DNA of 64,000 nt, from positions 496,001-560,000 of the forward strand of contig NZ_QICJ01000001.1 of the NCBI RefSeq assembly GCF_003201105.1. Direction: 5' to 3'. The notes below the pieces were generated by a model. It did not search any database, was not told the DNA's origin, and was given only the letters and a program-made list of their open reading frames with translations. This DNA comes from Dyella sp. AtDHG13. Its GTDB lineage: Bacteria; Pseudomonadota; Gammaproteobacteria; Xanthomonadales; Rhodanobacteraceae. The first letter of the stretch is position 1, and each line of letters starts with the position of its first letter. This document shows, piece by piece, positions 17,775-26,301 of this stretch. Both the position numbers and the translations under genes were made by a program.

Positions 17775-20369
17775 ATGAATACCGTCTACCGCACTTCCCT
17801 TCCCGGCACGTCGCTGGACTATTTCGACGCGCGCGCCGCCGTGGAGGCGATCCAGCCCGGCGCCTATGACACGCTGCCCTACACCTCGCGCGTGCTTGCC
17901 GAGAACCTGGTGCGCCGTTGCGATCCGGCCATCCTCACCGAGTCGCTGAAGCAGATCATCGAGCGCAAGCGCGAGCGCGATTTCCCCTGGTTTCCGGCGC
18001 GCGTGGTCTGCCACGACATCCTGGGCCAGACGGCGCTGGTGGACCTGGCGGGCCTGCGCGATGCCATCGCCGAACGCGGCGGCGACCCTGCCAAGGTGAA
18101 TCCGGTGGTGCCGGTGCAGCTGATCGTCGACCATTCGCTGGCGGTGGAATGCGGCGGCTTCGACCCGAACGCCTTCGCCAAGAATCGCGCCATCGAGGAT
18201 CGCCGCAACGAAGACCGCTTCGACTTCATCAACTGGACCAAGAAGGCGTTCGAGAACGTCGACGTGATTCCGCCGGGCAACGGCATCATGCACCAGATCA
18301 ACCTGGAGAAGATGTCGCCGGTGATCCAGGTGCAGGAAGGCGTCGCCTATCCGGATACCTGCGTGGGTACCGACAGCCACACGCCGCACGTGGATGCGCT
18401 GGGCGTCATCGCCATCGGCGTGGGCGGCCTGGAAGCGGAAAACGTGATGCTCGGCCGCGCCTCGTGGATGCGCCTGCCCGACATCATCGGCGTGGAGCTC
18501 ACCGGCAAGCGCCAACCCGGCATTACCGCCACCGACATCGTGCTCGCACTCACCGAATTCCTGCGCAAGGAAAAGGTGGTTGGCGCGTACCTGGAATTCC
18601 GCGGCGAAGGCGCGTCCAGCCTGACGCTGGGCGACCGCGCGACCATCTCCAACATGGCACCCGAATACGGCGCCACCGCCGCGATGTTCTTCATCGACAA
18701 CCAGACCCTCGACTATCTGCGCCTCACCGGCCGCAGCGACGAGCAGGTCAAGCTGGTCGAAACCTATGCCAAGACCGCCGGCCTGTGGGCCGACACGCTG
18801 GCGCATGCACAGTACGAGCGCACGCTGACCTTCGACCTGTCCTCCGTCGTGCGCAACATGGCGGGCCCGTCCAATCCGCACAAGCGCCTGCCGACGTCCG
18901 ATCTCGCCGCGCGCGGCATCGCCGGCGAGTGGAAGGAAGAGCCGGGCCAGATGCCCGATGGCGCAGTGATCATCGCCGCCATCACCAGTTGCACCAACAC
19001 CAGCAACCCGCGCAACGTGATCGCCGCCGCCCTGCTCGCCCGCAATGCGAATGCACGCGGCCTTGCGCGCAAGCCGTGGGTGAAGAGTTCGCTCGCGCCC
19101 GGCTCCAAGGCCGTGGAGCTGTATCTGAAGGAAGCGAACCTGCTGCCGGATCTGGAAAAGCTTGGCTTCGGCATCGTCGCCTTCGCCTGCACCACGTGCA
19201 ACGGCATGTCGGGCGCGCTGGATCCGAAGATCCAGCAGGAAATCATCGACCGCGACCTGTATGCCACCGCCGTGCTGTCCGGCAACCGCAATTTCGACGG
19301 CCGCATCCATCCGTATGCGAAGCAGGCCTTCCTGGCTTCGCCGCCGCTGGTGGTCGCCTACGCCATCGCCGGCACCATCCGCTTCGACATCGAAAAGGAC
19401 GTGCTGGGCGTGGACGCCAACGGCCAGCCGGTGACGCTCAAGGACATCTGGCCCAGCGACGAGGAGATCGACGCCATCGTGTCCTCCAGCGTGAAGCCCG
19501 AGCAGTTCCGCAAGGTCTACGAGCCGATGTTCGCGCGCAGCGGCAGCACGGGCACCCGGGCCGCGCCGCTGTACGACTGGCGTCCGCAGAGCACTTACAT
19601 CCGCCGCCCGCCGTACTGGGAAGGCGCCCTCGCCGGTGAGCGCACGCTCAAGGGCATGCGTCCGCTGGCCGTGCTCGGCGACAACATCACCACCGACCAT
19701 CTGTCGCCGTCGAACGCCATCCTGGCCAACAGCGCCGCGGGCGAATACCTCGCCAGGATGGGCTTGCCGGAAGAGGACTTCAATTCGTACGCCACCCATC
19801 GCGGCGACCACCTCACCGCGCAGCGCGCCACCTTCGCCAATCCCACCCTGCTCAACGAGATGGCCGTGGTCGACGGCGAAGTGAAGAAGGGTTCGCTGGC
19901 GCGCGTGGAACCGGAAGGCAAGGTCATGCGCATGTGGGAGGCCATCGAGACCTACATGGACCGCAAACAGCCGCTGATCGTGATCGCCGGTGCCGACTAC
20001 GGCCAGGGTTCGTCGCGCGACTGGGCGGCCAAGGGCGTGCGCCTCGCCGGCGTGGAAGCCATCGTGGCCGAAGGCTTCGAGCGCATCCATCGCACCAACC
20101 TGATCGGCATGGGCGTGCTGCCGCTGGAGTTCAAGCCGGGCGCGAACCGCAAGACCTTCGGCATCGACGGCACCGAAACCTTCGACGTGATCGGCGCACG
20201 CACGCCGCGCGCGGAGCTCACCCTGGTCATCCACCGCAAGAACGGCGAAACCGTCGAAGTGCCGGTGACCTGCCGCCTGGACACCGCCGAGGAAGTGTCG
20301 ATCTACGAAGCCGGCGGCGTACTGCAGCGCTTTGCGCAGGATTTCCTCGAGGCCTCGCAGGCGGCGTGA
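17775..20369 (+). CDS. acnD: Fe/S-dependent 2-methylisocitrate dehydratase AcnD
   Basis: Aconitase-family enzyme that dehydrates 2-methylcitrate to a 2-methylaconitate isomer, which PrpF then converts for hydration. The 864-residue protein has the [4Fe-4S] ligand segments (SCTNTSNP, and the pair in ACTTCNG), the substrate blocks VDHSLAV, GTDSHTPH and GNRNFDGR, and the swivelling C-terminal domain with DYGQGSSRDWAAKG. Start 17775 (ATG NTVYRTSLPG) matches AcnD proteins. The frame is open 93 bases upstream but lacks a start with a ribosome site. prpF follows after 106 bp. Confidence 0.95.
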   Translation: MNTVYRTSLPGTSLDYFDARAAVEAIQPGAYDTLPYTSRVLAENLVRRCDPAILTESLKQIIERKRERDFPWFPARVVCHDILGQTALVDLAGLRDAIAERGGDPAKVNPVVPVQLIVDHSLAVECGGFDPNAFAKNRAIEDRRNEDRFDFINWTKKAFENVDVIPPGNGIMHQINLEKMSPVIQVQEGVAYPDTCVGTDSHTPHVDALGVIAIGVGGLEAENVMLGRASWMRLPDIIGVELTGKRQPGITATDIVLALTEFLRKEKVVGAYLEFRGEGASSLTLGDRATISNMAPEYGATAAMFFIDNQTLDYLRLTGRSDEQVKLVETYAKTAGLWADTLAHAQYERTLTFDLSSVVRNMAGPSNPHKRLPTSDLAARGIAGEWKEEPGQMPDGAVIIAAITSCTNTSNPRNVIAAALLARNANARGLARKPWVKSSLAPGSKAVELYLKEANLLPDLEKLGFGIVAFACTTCNGMSGALDPKIQQEIIDRDLYATAVLSGNRNFDGRIHPYAKQAFLASPPLVVAYAIAGTIRFDIEKDVLGVDANGQPVTLKDIWPSDEEIDAIVSSSVKPEQFRKVYEPMFARSGSTGTRAAPLYDWRPQSTYIRRPPYWEGALAGERTLKGMRPLAVLGDNITTDHLSPSNAILANSAAGEYLARMGLPEEDFNSYATHRGDHLTAQRATFANPTLLNEMAVVDGEVKKGSLARVEPEGKVMRMWEAIETYMDRKQPLIVIAGADYGQGSSRDWAAKGVRLAGVEAIVAEGFERIHRTNLIGMGVLPLEFKPGANRKTFGIDGTETFDVIGARTPRAELTLVIHRKNGETVEVPVTCRLDTAEEVSIYEAGGVLQRFAQDFLEASQAA

Positions 20370-20399
20370 CCCGCCATCATCCAAGGCGCGCACACGCTC

Positions 20400-20437
20400 T
20401 TGCTCGTCATTCCCGCTTTCGCGGGAATGACGAGCAA
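20400..20437. repeat. GTCATTCCCGC-type palindrome, short form
   Basis: TTGCTCGTCATTCCCGC pairs with its complement around TTTC (17-bp stem). It belongs to the broad GTCATTCC intergenic palindrome group but has different inner bases from the copies at 10.9 and 63.2 kb. It lies between acnD and prpF; the A-run after it does not suit a forward terminator, so it may serve mRNA stability. Confidence 0.8.
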
Positions 20438-20475
20438 AAAACATTCTTGATGTTCCAGACAGGACAAGCACTTTC

Positions 20476-21660
20476 ATGGCACATGCTCCCCAGCTCCGCA
20501 TCCCCGCCATCTACCTGCGCGGCGGCACCAGCAAGGGCGTGTTCTTCCGCCTGCAGGATCTGCCGGAAGCTGCGCAAGCGCCCGGCGCGGCGCGCGATGC
20601 ACTGCTGCTGCGCGTGATCGGCAGCCCCGACCCCTACAGCAAGCAGATCGACGGCATGGGCGGCGCCACCTCCAGCACCAGCAAGACGGTGATCGTGTCC
20701 AGGAGCACGCGTCCCGATCACGACGTGGATTACCTGTTCGGCCAGGTCGCCATCGACAAGGCCTTCGTCGACTGGAGCGGCAACTGCGGCAACCTGTCGG
20801 CGGCGGTCGGGCCGTTTGCCATTGCCGGCGGTCTGGTCGATCCCGCGCGCGTGCCGCGCGATGGCATCGCCACTGTGCGCATCTGGCAGGCCAATATCGG
20901 CAAGACCATCATCGCGCACGTGCCGATGACCGACGGCACGGTGCAGGAAACCGGTGATTTCGAGCTGGATGGCGTGACCTTCCCCGCCGCCGAGGTGCAA
21001 CTGGAATTCATCGACCCCGCCGCCGAGGAAGACGGCGCGGGCGGCGCGATGTTCCCCACCGGGAACCTGGTCGACTACCTGGACGTGCCGGGCGTCGGCA
21101 CGCTCAAGGCCACCATGATCAACGCCGGCATTCCCACCATCTTCGTCGAGGCCTCCGCCATCGGCTACACCGGCACGGAGCTGCAGGACGCCATCAATGG
21201 CGATGCCAAGGCGCTGGCGATGTTCGAGACGATCCGCGCGCACGGCGCGCTGCGCATGGGCCTGATCGACTCGCTCGAGCAGATCGCCACGCGCCAGCAC
21301 ACGCCCAAGGTGGCCTTCGTCGCGCCGCCGGCCGACTACATCGCCTCGAGCGGCAAGCCGGTGAAGGCGGCTGACATCGATCTGCTCGTGCGCGCCATGT
21401 CGATGGGCAAGCTGCACCACGCCATGATGGGTACGGCGGCCGTGGCCATCGGCACCGCGGCAGCCATTCCGGGCACGCTGGTGAATCTGGCGGCGGGCGG
21501 TGGCGAACGCCAGGCGGTGCGCTTTGGCCATCCGTCGGGCACGCTGCGCGTGGGCGCCGAGGCGGCCCTGGTGGACGGTGCCTGGGCGGTGACCAAGGCC
21601 ATCATGAGCCGCAGCGCACGCGTGCTGATGGAAGGCTGGGTGCGCGTGCCCGCGCCTTGA
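20476..21660 (+). CDS. prpF: AcnD-accessory protein PrpF (2-methylaconitate isomerase)
   Basis: PrpF isomerises trans-2-methylaconitate to the cis form and so makes AcnD useful in the methylcitrate cycle. The 394-residue product has the diaminopimelate-epimerase-like double fold: LRGGTSKGVFF at the N-terminus, DGMGGATSSTSK, and SGNCGNLSAAVGPFA, which carries the active-site region of the first half. GHPSGTLRVGA marks the second half. It follows acnD in the same direction, as in other AcnD-using bacteria. Confidence 0.95.
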   Translation: MAHAPQLRIPAIYLRGGTSKGVFFRLQDLPEAAQAPGAARDALLLRVIGSPDPYSKQIDGMGGATSSTSKTVIVSRSTRPDHDVDYLFGQVAIDKAFVDWSGNCGNLSAAVGPFAIAGGLVDPARVPRDGIATVRIWQANIGKTIIAHVPMTDGTVQETGDFELDGVTFPAAEVQLEFIDPAAEEDGAGGAMFPTGNLVDYLDVPGVGTLKATMINAGIPTIFVEASAIGYTGTELQDAINGDAKALAMFETIRAHGALRMGLIDSLEQIATRQHTPKVAFVAPPADYIASSGKPVKAADIDLLVRAMSMGKLHHAMMGTAAVAIGTAAAIPGTLVNLAAGGGERQAVRFGHPSGTLRVGAEAALVDGAWAVTKAIMSRSARVLMEGWVRVPAP

Positions 21661-21702
21661 CGCCGGCGCGCAGCGACCTCGACAATACGTAGATACTGAT
21701 CC

Positions 21703-21815
21703 CAAAAGGGAGTAGTTCCGGGCACCGGCTTCATCGGTGCTCTCGCAGTGGTCGTCATCACGAGCGGAACCCCGCTCCGGTCACTGCGGCGGTCCTGCCG
21801 CGAACGAGACTTTTG
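21703..21815 (+). ncRNA. yybP-ykoY manganese riboswitch
   Basis: The class hallmarks are present: 5' AAAAGGGAGTAG (21704-21715) and 3' CGAACGAGACTTTTG, with a closing stem CAAAAG/CTTTTG. Internal arms include CACCGGCTTCATCGGTG and the CTCGCAGTGGTCGTCATCACGAGCG region. This class binds Mn2+ and usually raises expression of Mn exporters. It precedes a TerC-family gene, the expected partner. I read this from the known consensus; no covariance model was run. Confidence 0.82.
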
Positions 21816-21851
21816 CAGTAGCCACGGGCCGCGCGTGCCCGTGGTTGCTGC
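21815..21851 (+). promoter_or_regulatory. expression-platform hairpin candidate
   Basis: GCAG-TA-GCCACGGGC pairs with GCCCGTGGT-T-GCTGC directly after the riboswitch aptamer and about 28 nt before the start codon. It has no strong T-run, so control of translation or an alternative pairing is more likely than plain termination. Confidence 0.4.
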
Positions 21852-21879
21852 ATTTGTCTTGACGCGCAGAGACACCTCC

Positions 21880-22566
21880 ATGGAACTTGCCGTTACCGAA
21901 TTTCTCTCCGGCCTGCTGGCCATCGTGCTGCTCGACCTGGTGCTCGCGGGCGACAACGCCATCGTGATCGCGCTGGCCGCACGCAACCTCCCCCGCCAGA
22001 TTCAGAAGAAGGCCGTGCTGTGGGGCACCGTGGGCGCGATTGCCGTGCGCCTGTTGCTCACGGGCGTGGTCGTCTACCTGCTGGAACTGCCGGGCCTGAT
22101 GTTGGCGGGTGGCCTGCTGCTGTTGCCCATCGCCTGGAAGCTGCTGCAGCCGGAGGACACCTCTGCGCATGAAGTCAGCGCGGCGGGCAGCTTCTGGGCC
22201 GCCATGCGCACCATCATCGTCGCCGACGCCCTCATGGGCATGGACAACGTGCTGGCGATTGCCGGCGCCGCCAAGGGCCACCTGATGCTGGTGGTCATCG
22301 GCCTGGCGATCAGCGTGCCGCTGGTGGTGTGGGGATCCTCGCTGATCCTGCGCCTGATCGAACGCTTCCCGGCCATCGTGTATATCGGCGCGGGCGCCAT
22401 TGCGTGGACGGCGGCGCGCATGATCGCGCACGATCATTGGCTGTCGCCCTGGTTCGAGGCGAACGACTGGGCCCGGTACGTGCTCGATGCGGTGCTTGTC
22501 ATCGGCGTGTGCCTTGGCGGCTGGCTGATGCAGCGTCGTCGCCTGCGCGCACAAGATTCGGCTTGA
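21880..22566 (+). CDS. TerC/YjbE-family membrane protein, probable Mn2+ exporter
   Basis: A 228-residue inner-membrane protein with about seven helices. The TerC signature is clear: LLDLVLAGDNAIVIALAARNLP in the first helix and a second acidic helix IVADALMGMDNVLAIAGAA. The two conserved Asp-Asn pairs (AGDNA, GMDNV) are the likely metal-binding residues. Start at 21880 follows the riboswitch leader. The riboswitch supports a role in manganese efflux or supply of Mn to exported proteins. The name TerC comes from tellurium resistance, which is not implied here. Confidence 0.9.
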   Translation: MELAVTEFLSGLLAIVLLDLVLAGDNAIVIALAARNLPRQIQKKAVLWGTVGAIAVRLLLTGVVVYLLELPGLMLAGGLLLLPIAWKLLQPEDTSAHEVSAAGSFWAAMRTIIVADALMGMDNVLAIAGAAKGHLMLVVIGLAISVPLVVWGSSLILRLIERFPAIVYIGAGAIAWTAARMIAHDHWLSPWFEANDWARYVLDAVLVIGVCLGGWLMQRRRLRAQDSA

Positions 22567-22621
22567 GCGCCTGTGCCCGGCAGGCGACACTGCGCGGATA
22601 ACGCCTCACGAGGAATCCGCA

Positions 22622-23230
22622 ATGAAGTTGTACTACCTGCCGGGCGCCTGCTCGCTCTCGGACCACATCGTGCTCGAATGGATCGGCCAGCCCTATGAAA
22701 TCCATCGCGTGGCGCGCGAGGAACTCGGCTCGCCGGACTACCTGCGCCTGAATCCCTCAGGCACGGTGCCAGTCCTGCAGGAGCCGGACGGCTGGACGCT
22801 GACGGAGAACGTGGCGATCCTCAACTATCTCGCCGACAAGTTTCCGCTGGCCGGACTCGGCGGCGAAGGTGCGCGCGGCCGCGCCGAAGTGAACCGTTGG
22901 CTCGCCTTCCTCAATTCGGACCTGCATCCGCTGTTCAAGCCAGTGTTCCGCCCGGAGCGCTTCATCGATGACGAAGCCTGCCAGGAAAAGCTGCGCGCCA
23001 AGTCGTTGCAGCGCCTCCGTCCCTACTTCGAGCGGCTGGATGCGCAGCTGCACGGCCGCGACTGGCTGACCGGCACGCGCTCGTTCGCCGATCCGTACCT
23101 GTTCGTCGTGCTGCGCTGGGCCATGGCCAAGGGCGTGGACCTCTCTGGCCTGGACCAGCTCGCCCGCTTCCACCAGCGCATGATGGAAGACGCCGGCGTG
23201 AAGGCGGCGATGCAGCAGGAAGGCCTCTGA
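22622..23230 (+). CDS. glutathione S-transferase family protein
   Basis: A 202-residue cytosolic GST. The N-terminal thioredoxin-like domain has LPGACSLSDH, NPSGTVPVLQEPDG and the glutathione-binding LTENVAILNYLADKF; the C-terminal helical domain contains DWLTGTRSFADPYLF. Beta-class-like enzymes begin in this way (MKLYYxPGACS). The start has GAGGAAT at good spacing. The natural substrate is unknown. Confidence 0.9.
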   Translation: MKLYYLPGACSLSDHIVLEWIGQPYEIHRVAREELGSPDYLRLNPSGTVPVLQEPDGWTLTENVAILNYLADKFPLAGLGGEGARGRAEVNRWLAFLNSDLHPLFKPVFRPERFIDDEACQEKLRAKSLQRLRPYFERLDAQLHGRDWLTGTRSFADPYLFVVLRWAMAKGVDLSGLDQLARFHQRMMEDAGVKAAMQQEGL

Positions 23231-23270
23231 GCACGCAGATCATGCGGCCTGCGTTCCAGGCCGCGTGAAC

Positions 23271-23539
23271 TAGGGCCTGTTAACACTATTCGCGTGGCCC
23301 GCGCTGGGATCTTTTTGCCCGCCAGACAAGGAAGAACGAGGGAGTGTACGTCCGTACCCGACTGAGTGATGACGCGGTATGGCGGGCAAAAAGACCCAGC
23401 CCGAAGGGTTGCTTGTCTGTGGCCATCCGGCGGCAGCGCGCGGCTTGACCTGGCAGCCAGCCAGGCCAGCGCCACGCACTACCACCCGCTGGCCACGGAC
23501 AAGCAACGCGGGCTACGCGAATAGTGTTAACAGGCCCTA
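23271..23539. repeat. structured intergenic repeat element, copy 2
   Basis: A 269-bp element with a perfect 24-bp terminal inverted repeat (TAGGGCCTGTTAACACTATT... at 23271-23294, complement at 23516-23539). It shares the core AGACAAGGAAGAACGAGGGA, GAGTGATGACGCGG and GGCTTGACCTG with copy 1 (6835-7102). The stem arms differ from copy 1, but the opposite arms differ in a matching way. Its last three bases are the stop codon of the barrel gene that ends at 23537. Confidence 0.85.
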
Positions 23540-24970
23540 AAACAGCATCGGCATGCGCACGGTCACTGTCACATCCGGCGTATCGCGCGTCACGCCGACA
23601 CCCAGCGTGAAGTTGAGCGTGCGCTTGTCGCTGAAGCGCCACGAGCCGCCGATCAGCAGCGTGCCGAGCACGGTTTTCACCGAGCCCGGCACGGTCTGCC
23701 CGTTCTGCTTGGTGAGGCCGACGAAGCTCTGGTCATAGCCGATGCTGAGCGATGCCTTCTCGTTGAGCGACAGGCCCATGCCGATGCTCACGTCGGCCAC
23801 GCCGCCCTCCTTCACCTTGCCCAGTTGCTCCGTGCCGCCCAGCAGGATCTTGCGCGATACGTTGTCGCGCGGAACGTTGTAGAGGTAACTCAGGTTGCCG
23901 AAGAACACCACCGGATCGGTCGGATACAACCACGTCACGCCGGGCTGGATGGACCAGAAGCCCGAGCCCGTCGGCTGCTGCAAGGGCAGGCCCGTGCCCG
24001 TGGCGGACAGGTCCACTTCGTTGATCACGTTCTCCACGCAACGCTGGATGCAGTCGGTGGTGACCTGGAACGGGTCCGTGCCCGTGCGCGACTTCACGCG
24101 CAGCCAGCCCACGTAGAACGCCTTGTCGGGGCCGCCGACGTTGAGCTGGTAGCGCAACGTCGCCTCGATGTCGCCCAGGCCGTGACCGCTGGAACCGAAC
24201 GCCTTGTCGGTGGCGGCGCCGGTGAAGATCTCGCGGCTGACGGTGTCCTGGTGCGCATACACGTAGGGCACGCGCACTTCGACTTCCATGCGGTTGGTGA
24301 TGCCATAGCGCGCGGTCAGCCAGCCGATCTGGGTGGTGTTCTTCACCTGGCGCGCATCGATCAGGCCGATCAGGATCGCCGGGATCACCGTGTAGCCGAC
24401 CAGCGCGACGCGATCCACCGACGAGTAGCCGAACTGATACGCCGGCTCGATGATCAGCTTGCCCTTGGGCGTCAGCACGCCCGGTTGCTGGAAGATCGGC
24501 GCGACTTCGGGCGGCCGCGTGTCCTGCTTCGGCGCCTGCCCCACTTCATGCTGCGCCTGATCCGTCGACGGCGCATTGGCCGCCACCGCGTCGCCGGCCG
24601 GCATCGGCAAGGCGGATGCGCCCGGGCCGCCGGCCGCGATGCTGCCCGCGCGCTGCTTGTCGAGCACGTCCATGCCCACCGCATGGCGTAATGCCTGGTA
24701 ATCGGCCTCCTGCTGGGCGAGTGCGCGCTTCATGGAATCGAGTTGCTCGATCTGCGCGCTGATCTGGCTGCGCATCGCGTCGATGCGCTCGCCCTGCTCC
24801 GCCACCTTCTTGCGCAAATCATCGGCAGGCGCATCCGCAGGCGCCGGCGACGCGGCCGCGGGGACAGCCGGCGATGGCGAAGTTGTCTGTTCCGCCGCCA
24901 CCGGTGCACCCAGCATCACCAGTCCGGCGCAGCCCGACGACAAGAAATACCGCCACGTTGTATGTCGCAT
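23537..24970 (-). CDS. FapF-like outer-membrane beta-barrel with N-terminal coiled coil
   Basis: A 477-residue exported protein. Signal peptide (to about 26), Ala/Pro stretch, a heptad coiled coil at about 50-97 (DDLRKKVAEQGERIDAMRSQ and on), a low-complexity linker, then a beta-barrel from about 165 with a final Phe (VTVRMPMLF), typical of outer-membrane proteins. This order is that of FapF, the trimeric pore that secretes Fap amyloid subunits in Pseudomonas. Ribosome site GGAAGGAAG. It is the last gene of a five-gene unit and ends in the tip of the repeat element. Homology to FapF is inferred from architecture and context; sequence search is needed to exclude other barrel families. Confidence 0.68.
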   Translation of the reverse strand: MRHTTWRYFLSSGCAGLVMLGAPVAAEQTTSPSPAVPAAASPAPADAPADDLRKKVAEQGERIDAMRSQISAQIEQLDSMKRALAQQEADYQALRHAVGMDVLDKQRAGSIAAGGPGASALPMPAGDAVAANAPSTDQAQHEVGQAPKQDTRPPEVAPIFQQPGVLTPKGKLIIEPAYQFGYSSVDRVALVGYTVIPAILIGLIDARQVKNTTQIGWLTARYGITNRMEVEVRVPYVYAHQDTVSREIFTGAATDKAFGSSGHGLGDIEATLRYQLNVGGPDKAFYVGWLRVKSRTGTDPFQVTTDCIQRCVENVINEVDLSATGTGLPLQQPTGSGFWSIQPGVTWLYPTDPVVFFGNLSYLYNVPRDNVSRKILLGGTEQLGKVKEGGVADVSIGMGLSLNEKASLSIGYDQSFVGLTKQNGQTVPGSVKTVLGTLLIGGSWRFSDKRTLNFTLGVGVTRDTPDVTVTVRMPMLF

Positions 24971-25079
24971 CTTCCTTCCCCCAAAAGCTTCCGTGTGGTG
25001 TCACGCAGACGAACACGCCGCGGAACCACCCGCGGCGTCGTCGCGACCTGAAGCGAACCGTGGCGGTGCCCTTTTCATG

Positions 25080-25610
25080 TCAGTGCACCAACGACTGAAG
25101 CTGCGATTGCTGCAACGACTGCTGGAAACCCGCTTCGCGGAACGCGTTCAGCGAGTTGACCGAGGTGTTGAGCGTGGTGATGGTCTGGATGTTCTGGTTG
25201 TTCAAGGTGTTCTGGATCACCGTGCCGCCGCTGGTCGAGCCCAGCGCGGATGGATCGAACGTGTTGTTCGGTCCCACTTGGGTGATCGACATGGCATTGA
25301 GCGCGCTTGCCATCGCAGCGGCCTGCGTGGCCGTCATGTGCGCGACGTCGGGCACGTTGAAGCTGGTCTGGGTGACGAGATTGCCATTGAGATAGACGGC
25401 GCGATCGATGCCGAACGAGGCCACCAGCCCGTTGCCCACGTCGTAGCCGCCGCGCATGCCATCCAGCACCTCCTGGCTCACTGGATTCCAGCCGGCGTCC
25501 GCAGCGGCAACAGGAGCCGCTGCAGCTTCGTGTGCCCTTGCGCTCATCCCATAGGCCGCGCCGACGCAGAAGATCGAGCTCAGGCACAGGATGCGGGTCG
25601 CGGTTCTCAT
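25080..25610 (-). CDS. secreted protein with double-glycine leader, FapE-position
   Basis: A 176-residue protein of unknown family. A Sec-type signal (to about 26) precedes an Ala-rich spacer and VSQEVLDGMRGG (44-55), which matches the consensus processed by C39 peptidases. The part after the GG begins YDVGNGLVASFGIDRAVYLN and ends with Gln/Asn-rich repeats, including VIQNTLNNQNIQ (131-142), shared in pattern with two neighbours. The ATG at 25610 is preferred because GAGG is then eight bases upstream; ATG 25616 adds two residues. It lies 10 bp after the C39 gene and occupies the fapE position. Confidence 0.75.
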   Translation of the reverse strand: MRTATRILCLSSIFCVGAAYGMSARAHEAAAAPVAAADAGWNPVSQEVLDGMRGGYDVGNGLVASFGIDRAVYLNGNLVTQTSFNVPDVAHMTATQAAAMASALNAMSITQVGPNNTFDPSALGSTSGGTVIQNTLNNQNIQTITTLNTSVNSLNAFREAGFQQSLQQSQLQSLVH

Positions 25611-25620
25611 CGCCATGCCC

Positions 25621-26301
25621 TCAGAGATCGTCCGGCCCTTTCTTGGGCATCACGGTGTTGAAGAGACTGTTGTGATCGATGGACATGTCGAGCGGCGCGG
25701 GCGGGGCGACCTTCCAGTCGCTGGCGCTGTTGAACACGGCCAGGTTGCGGCGGTTGTGGATCACGAATACCAGCCCGCTCGGCCACATGGACAGGAAGCG
25801 GCTCTGCGCGATCACGCGGGTGCCGCGCGCGGGGTCGCCCACCAGCACGCGGTCGTTGCGTATGCCCTTGATCACCACGAAATGGTGATAGCCCTTCTCG
25901 TCGATCAGCACGATGGCCGGCAGGTTCTCCTGCACCAGCTTGTCGAGCGGCACCTTGAATCCGTCCGCCTCGAAACCGTTGGCTTCCAGGAAGCGCTTGA
26001 TGTCGAGCAGGGAGAAACCTTCCTTGTTGATCTTCGTGCGGTCGCCGTGGGTGTACATCTGCTCGAAGGCCACCTGCTCGTTCATCGGGTAGCCGTACTG
26101 GTACGTGAGCAGGGTCGCCACGGCGGCGGAGCCGCAACTGAAGTCGTACTTCTGATGGATGGTGGTCTTGTAACGCGCCTCCTTGAGGCTCGTCAGGTGG
26201 ATGCTGTAGTTGCCGCTGCCACTGACCACGCTGACGGTGGAGGCGTGGCTCCCTGACGGCAGCGCCACCAGAACCATCAGTAGCGCTGCAAGCATTTTCA
26301 C
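25621..26301 (-). CDS. stand-alone periplasmic C39 cysteine peptidase, FapD-like
   Basis: A 226-residue papain-like peptidase. A signal peptide (to about 20) shows export. The active site is complete: Gln50 (HQKYDFS), Cys56 in FSCGSAAVATLL, His139/140 in GYHHFVVIKG and Asp156 in VGDPARG. C39 domains normally sit at the N-terminus of bacteriocin ABC exporters and cut after GG; here there is no transporter. The size matches FapD (about 224). The start is GTG 26301, overlapping the TGA of the upstream gene (GTGA), which indicates translational coupling; ATG 26295 is an alternative. Likely substrates are the two double-glycine proteins encoded on either side. Confidence 0.85.
   Translation of the reverse strand: MKMLAALLMVLVALPSGSHASTVSVVSGSGNYSIHLTSLKEARYKTTIHQKYDFSCGSAAVATLLTYQYGYPMNEQVAFEQMYTHGDRTKINKEGFSLLDIKRFLEANGFEADGFKVPLDKLVQENLPAIVLIDEKGYHHFVVIKGIRNDRVLVGDPARGTRVIAQSRFLSMWPSGLVFVIHNRRNLAVFNSASDWKVAPPAPLDMSIDHNSLFNTVMPKKGPDDL

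Noticed and set aside
20400-20437. Forward rho-independent terminator between acnD and prpF
   Set aside because: The stem is followed by an A-run and not a T-run on the coding strand, and it belongs to a palindrome family found elsewhere.
17517-20510. 997-codon open frame antisense to acnD
   Set aside because: Shadow of a clear aconitase-family gene; no start signal and no recognisable protein.
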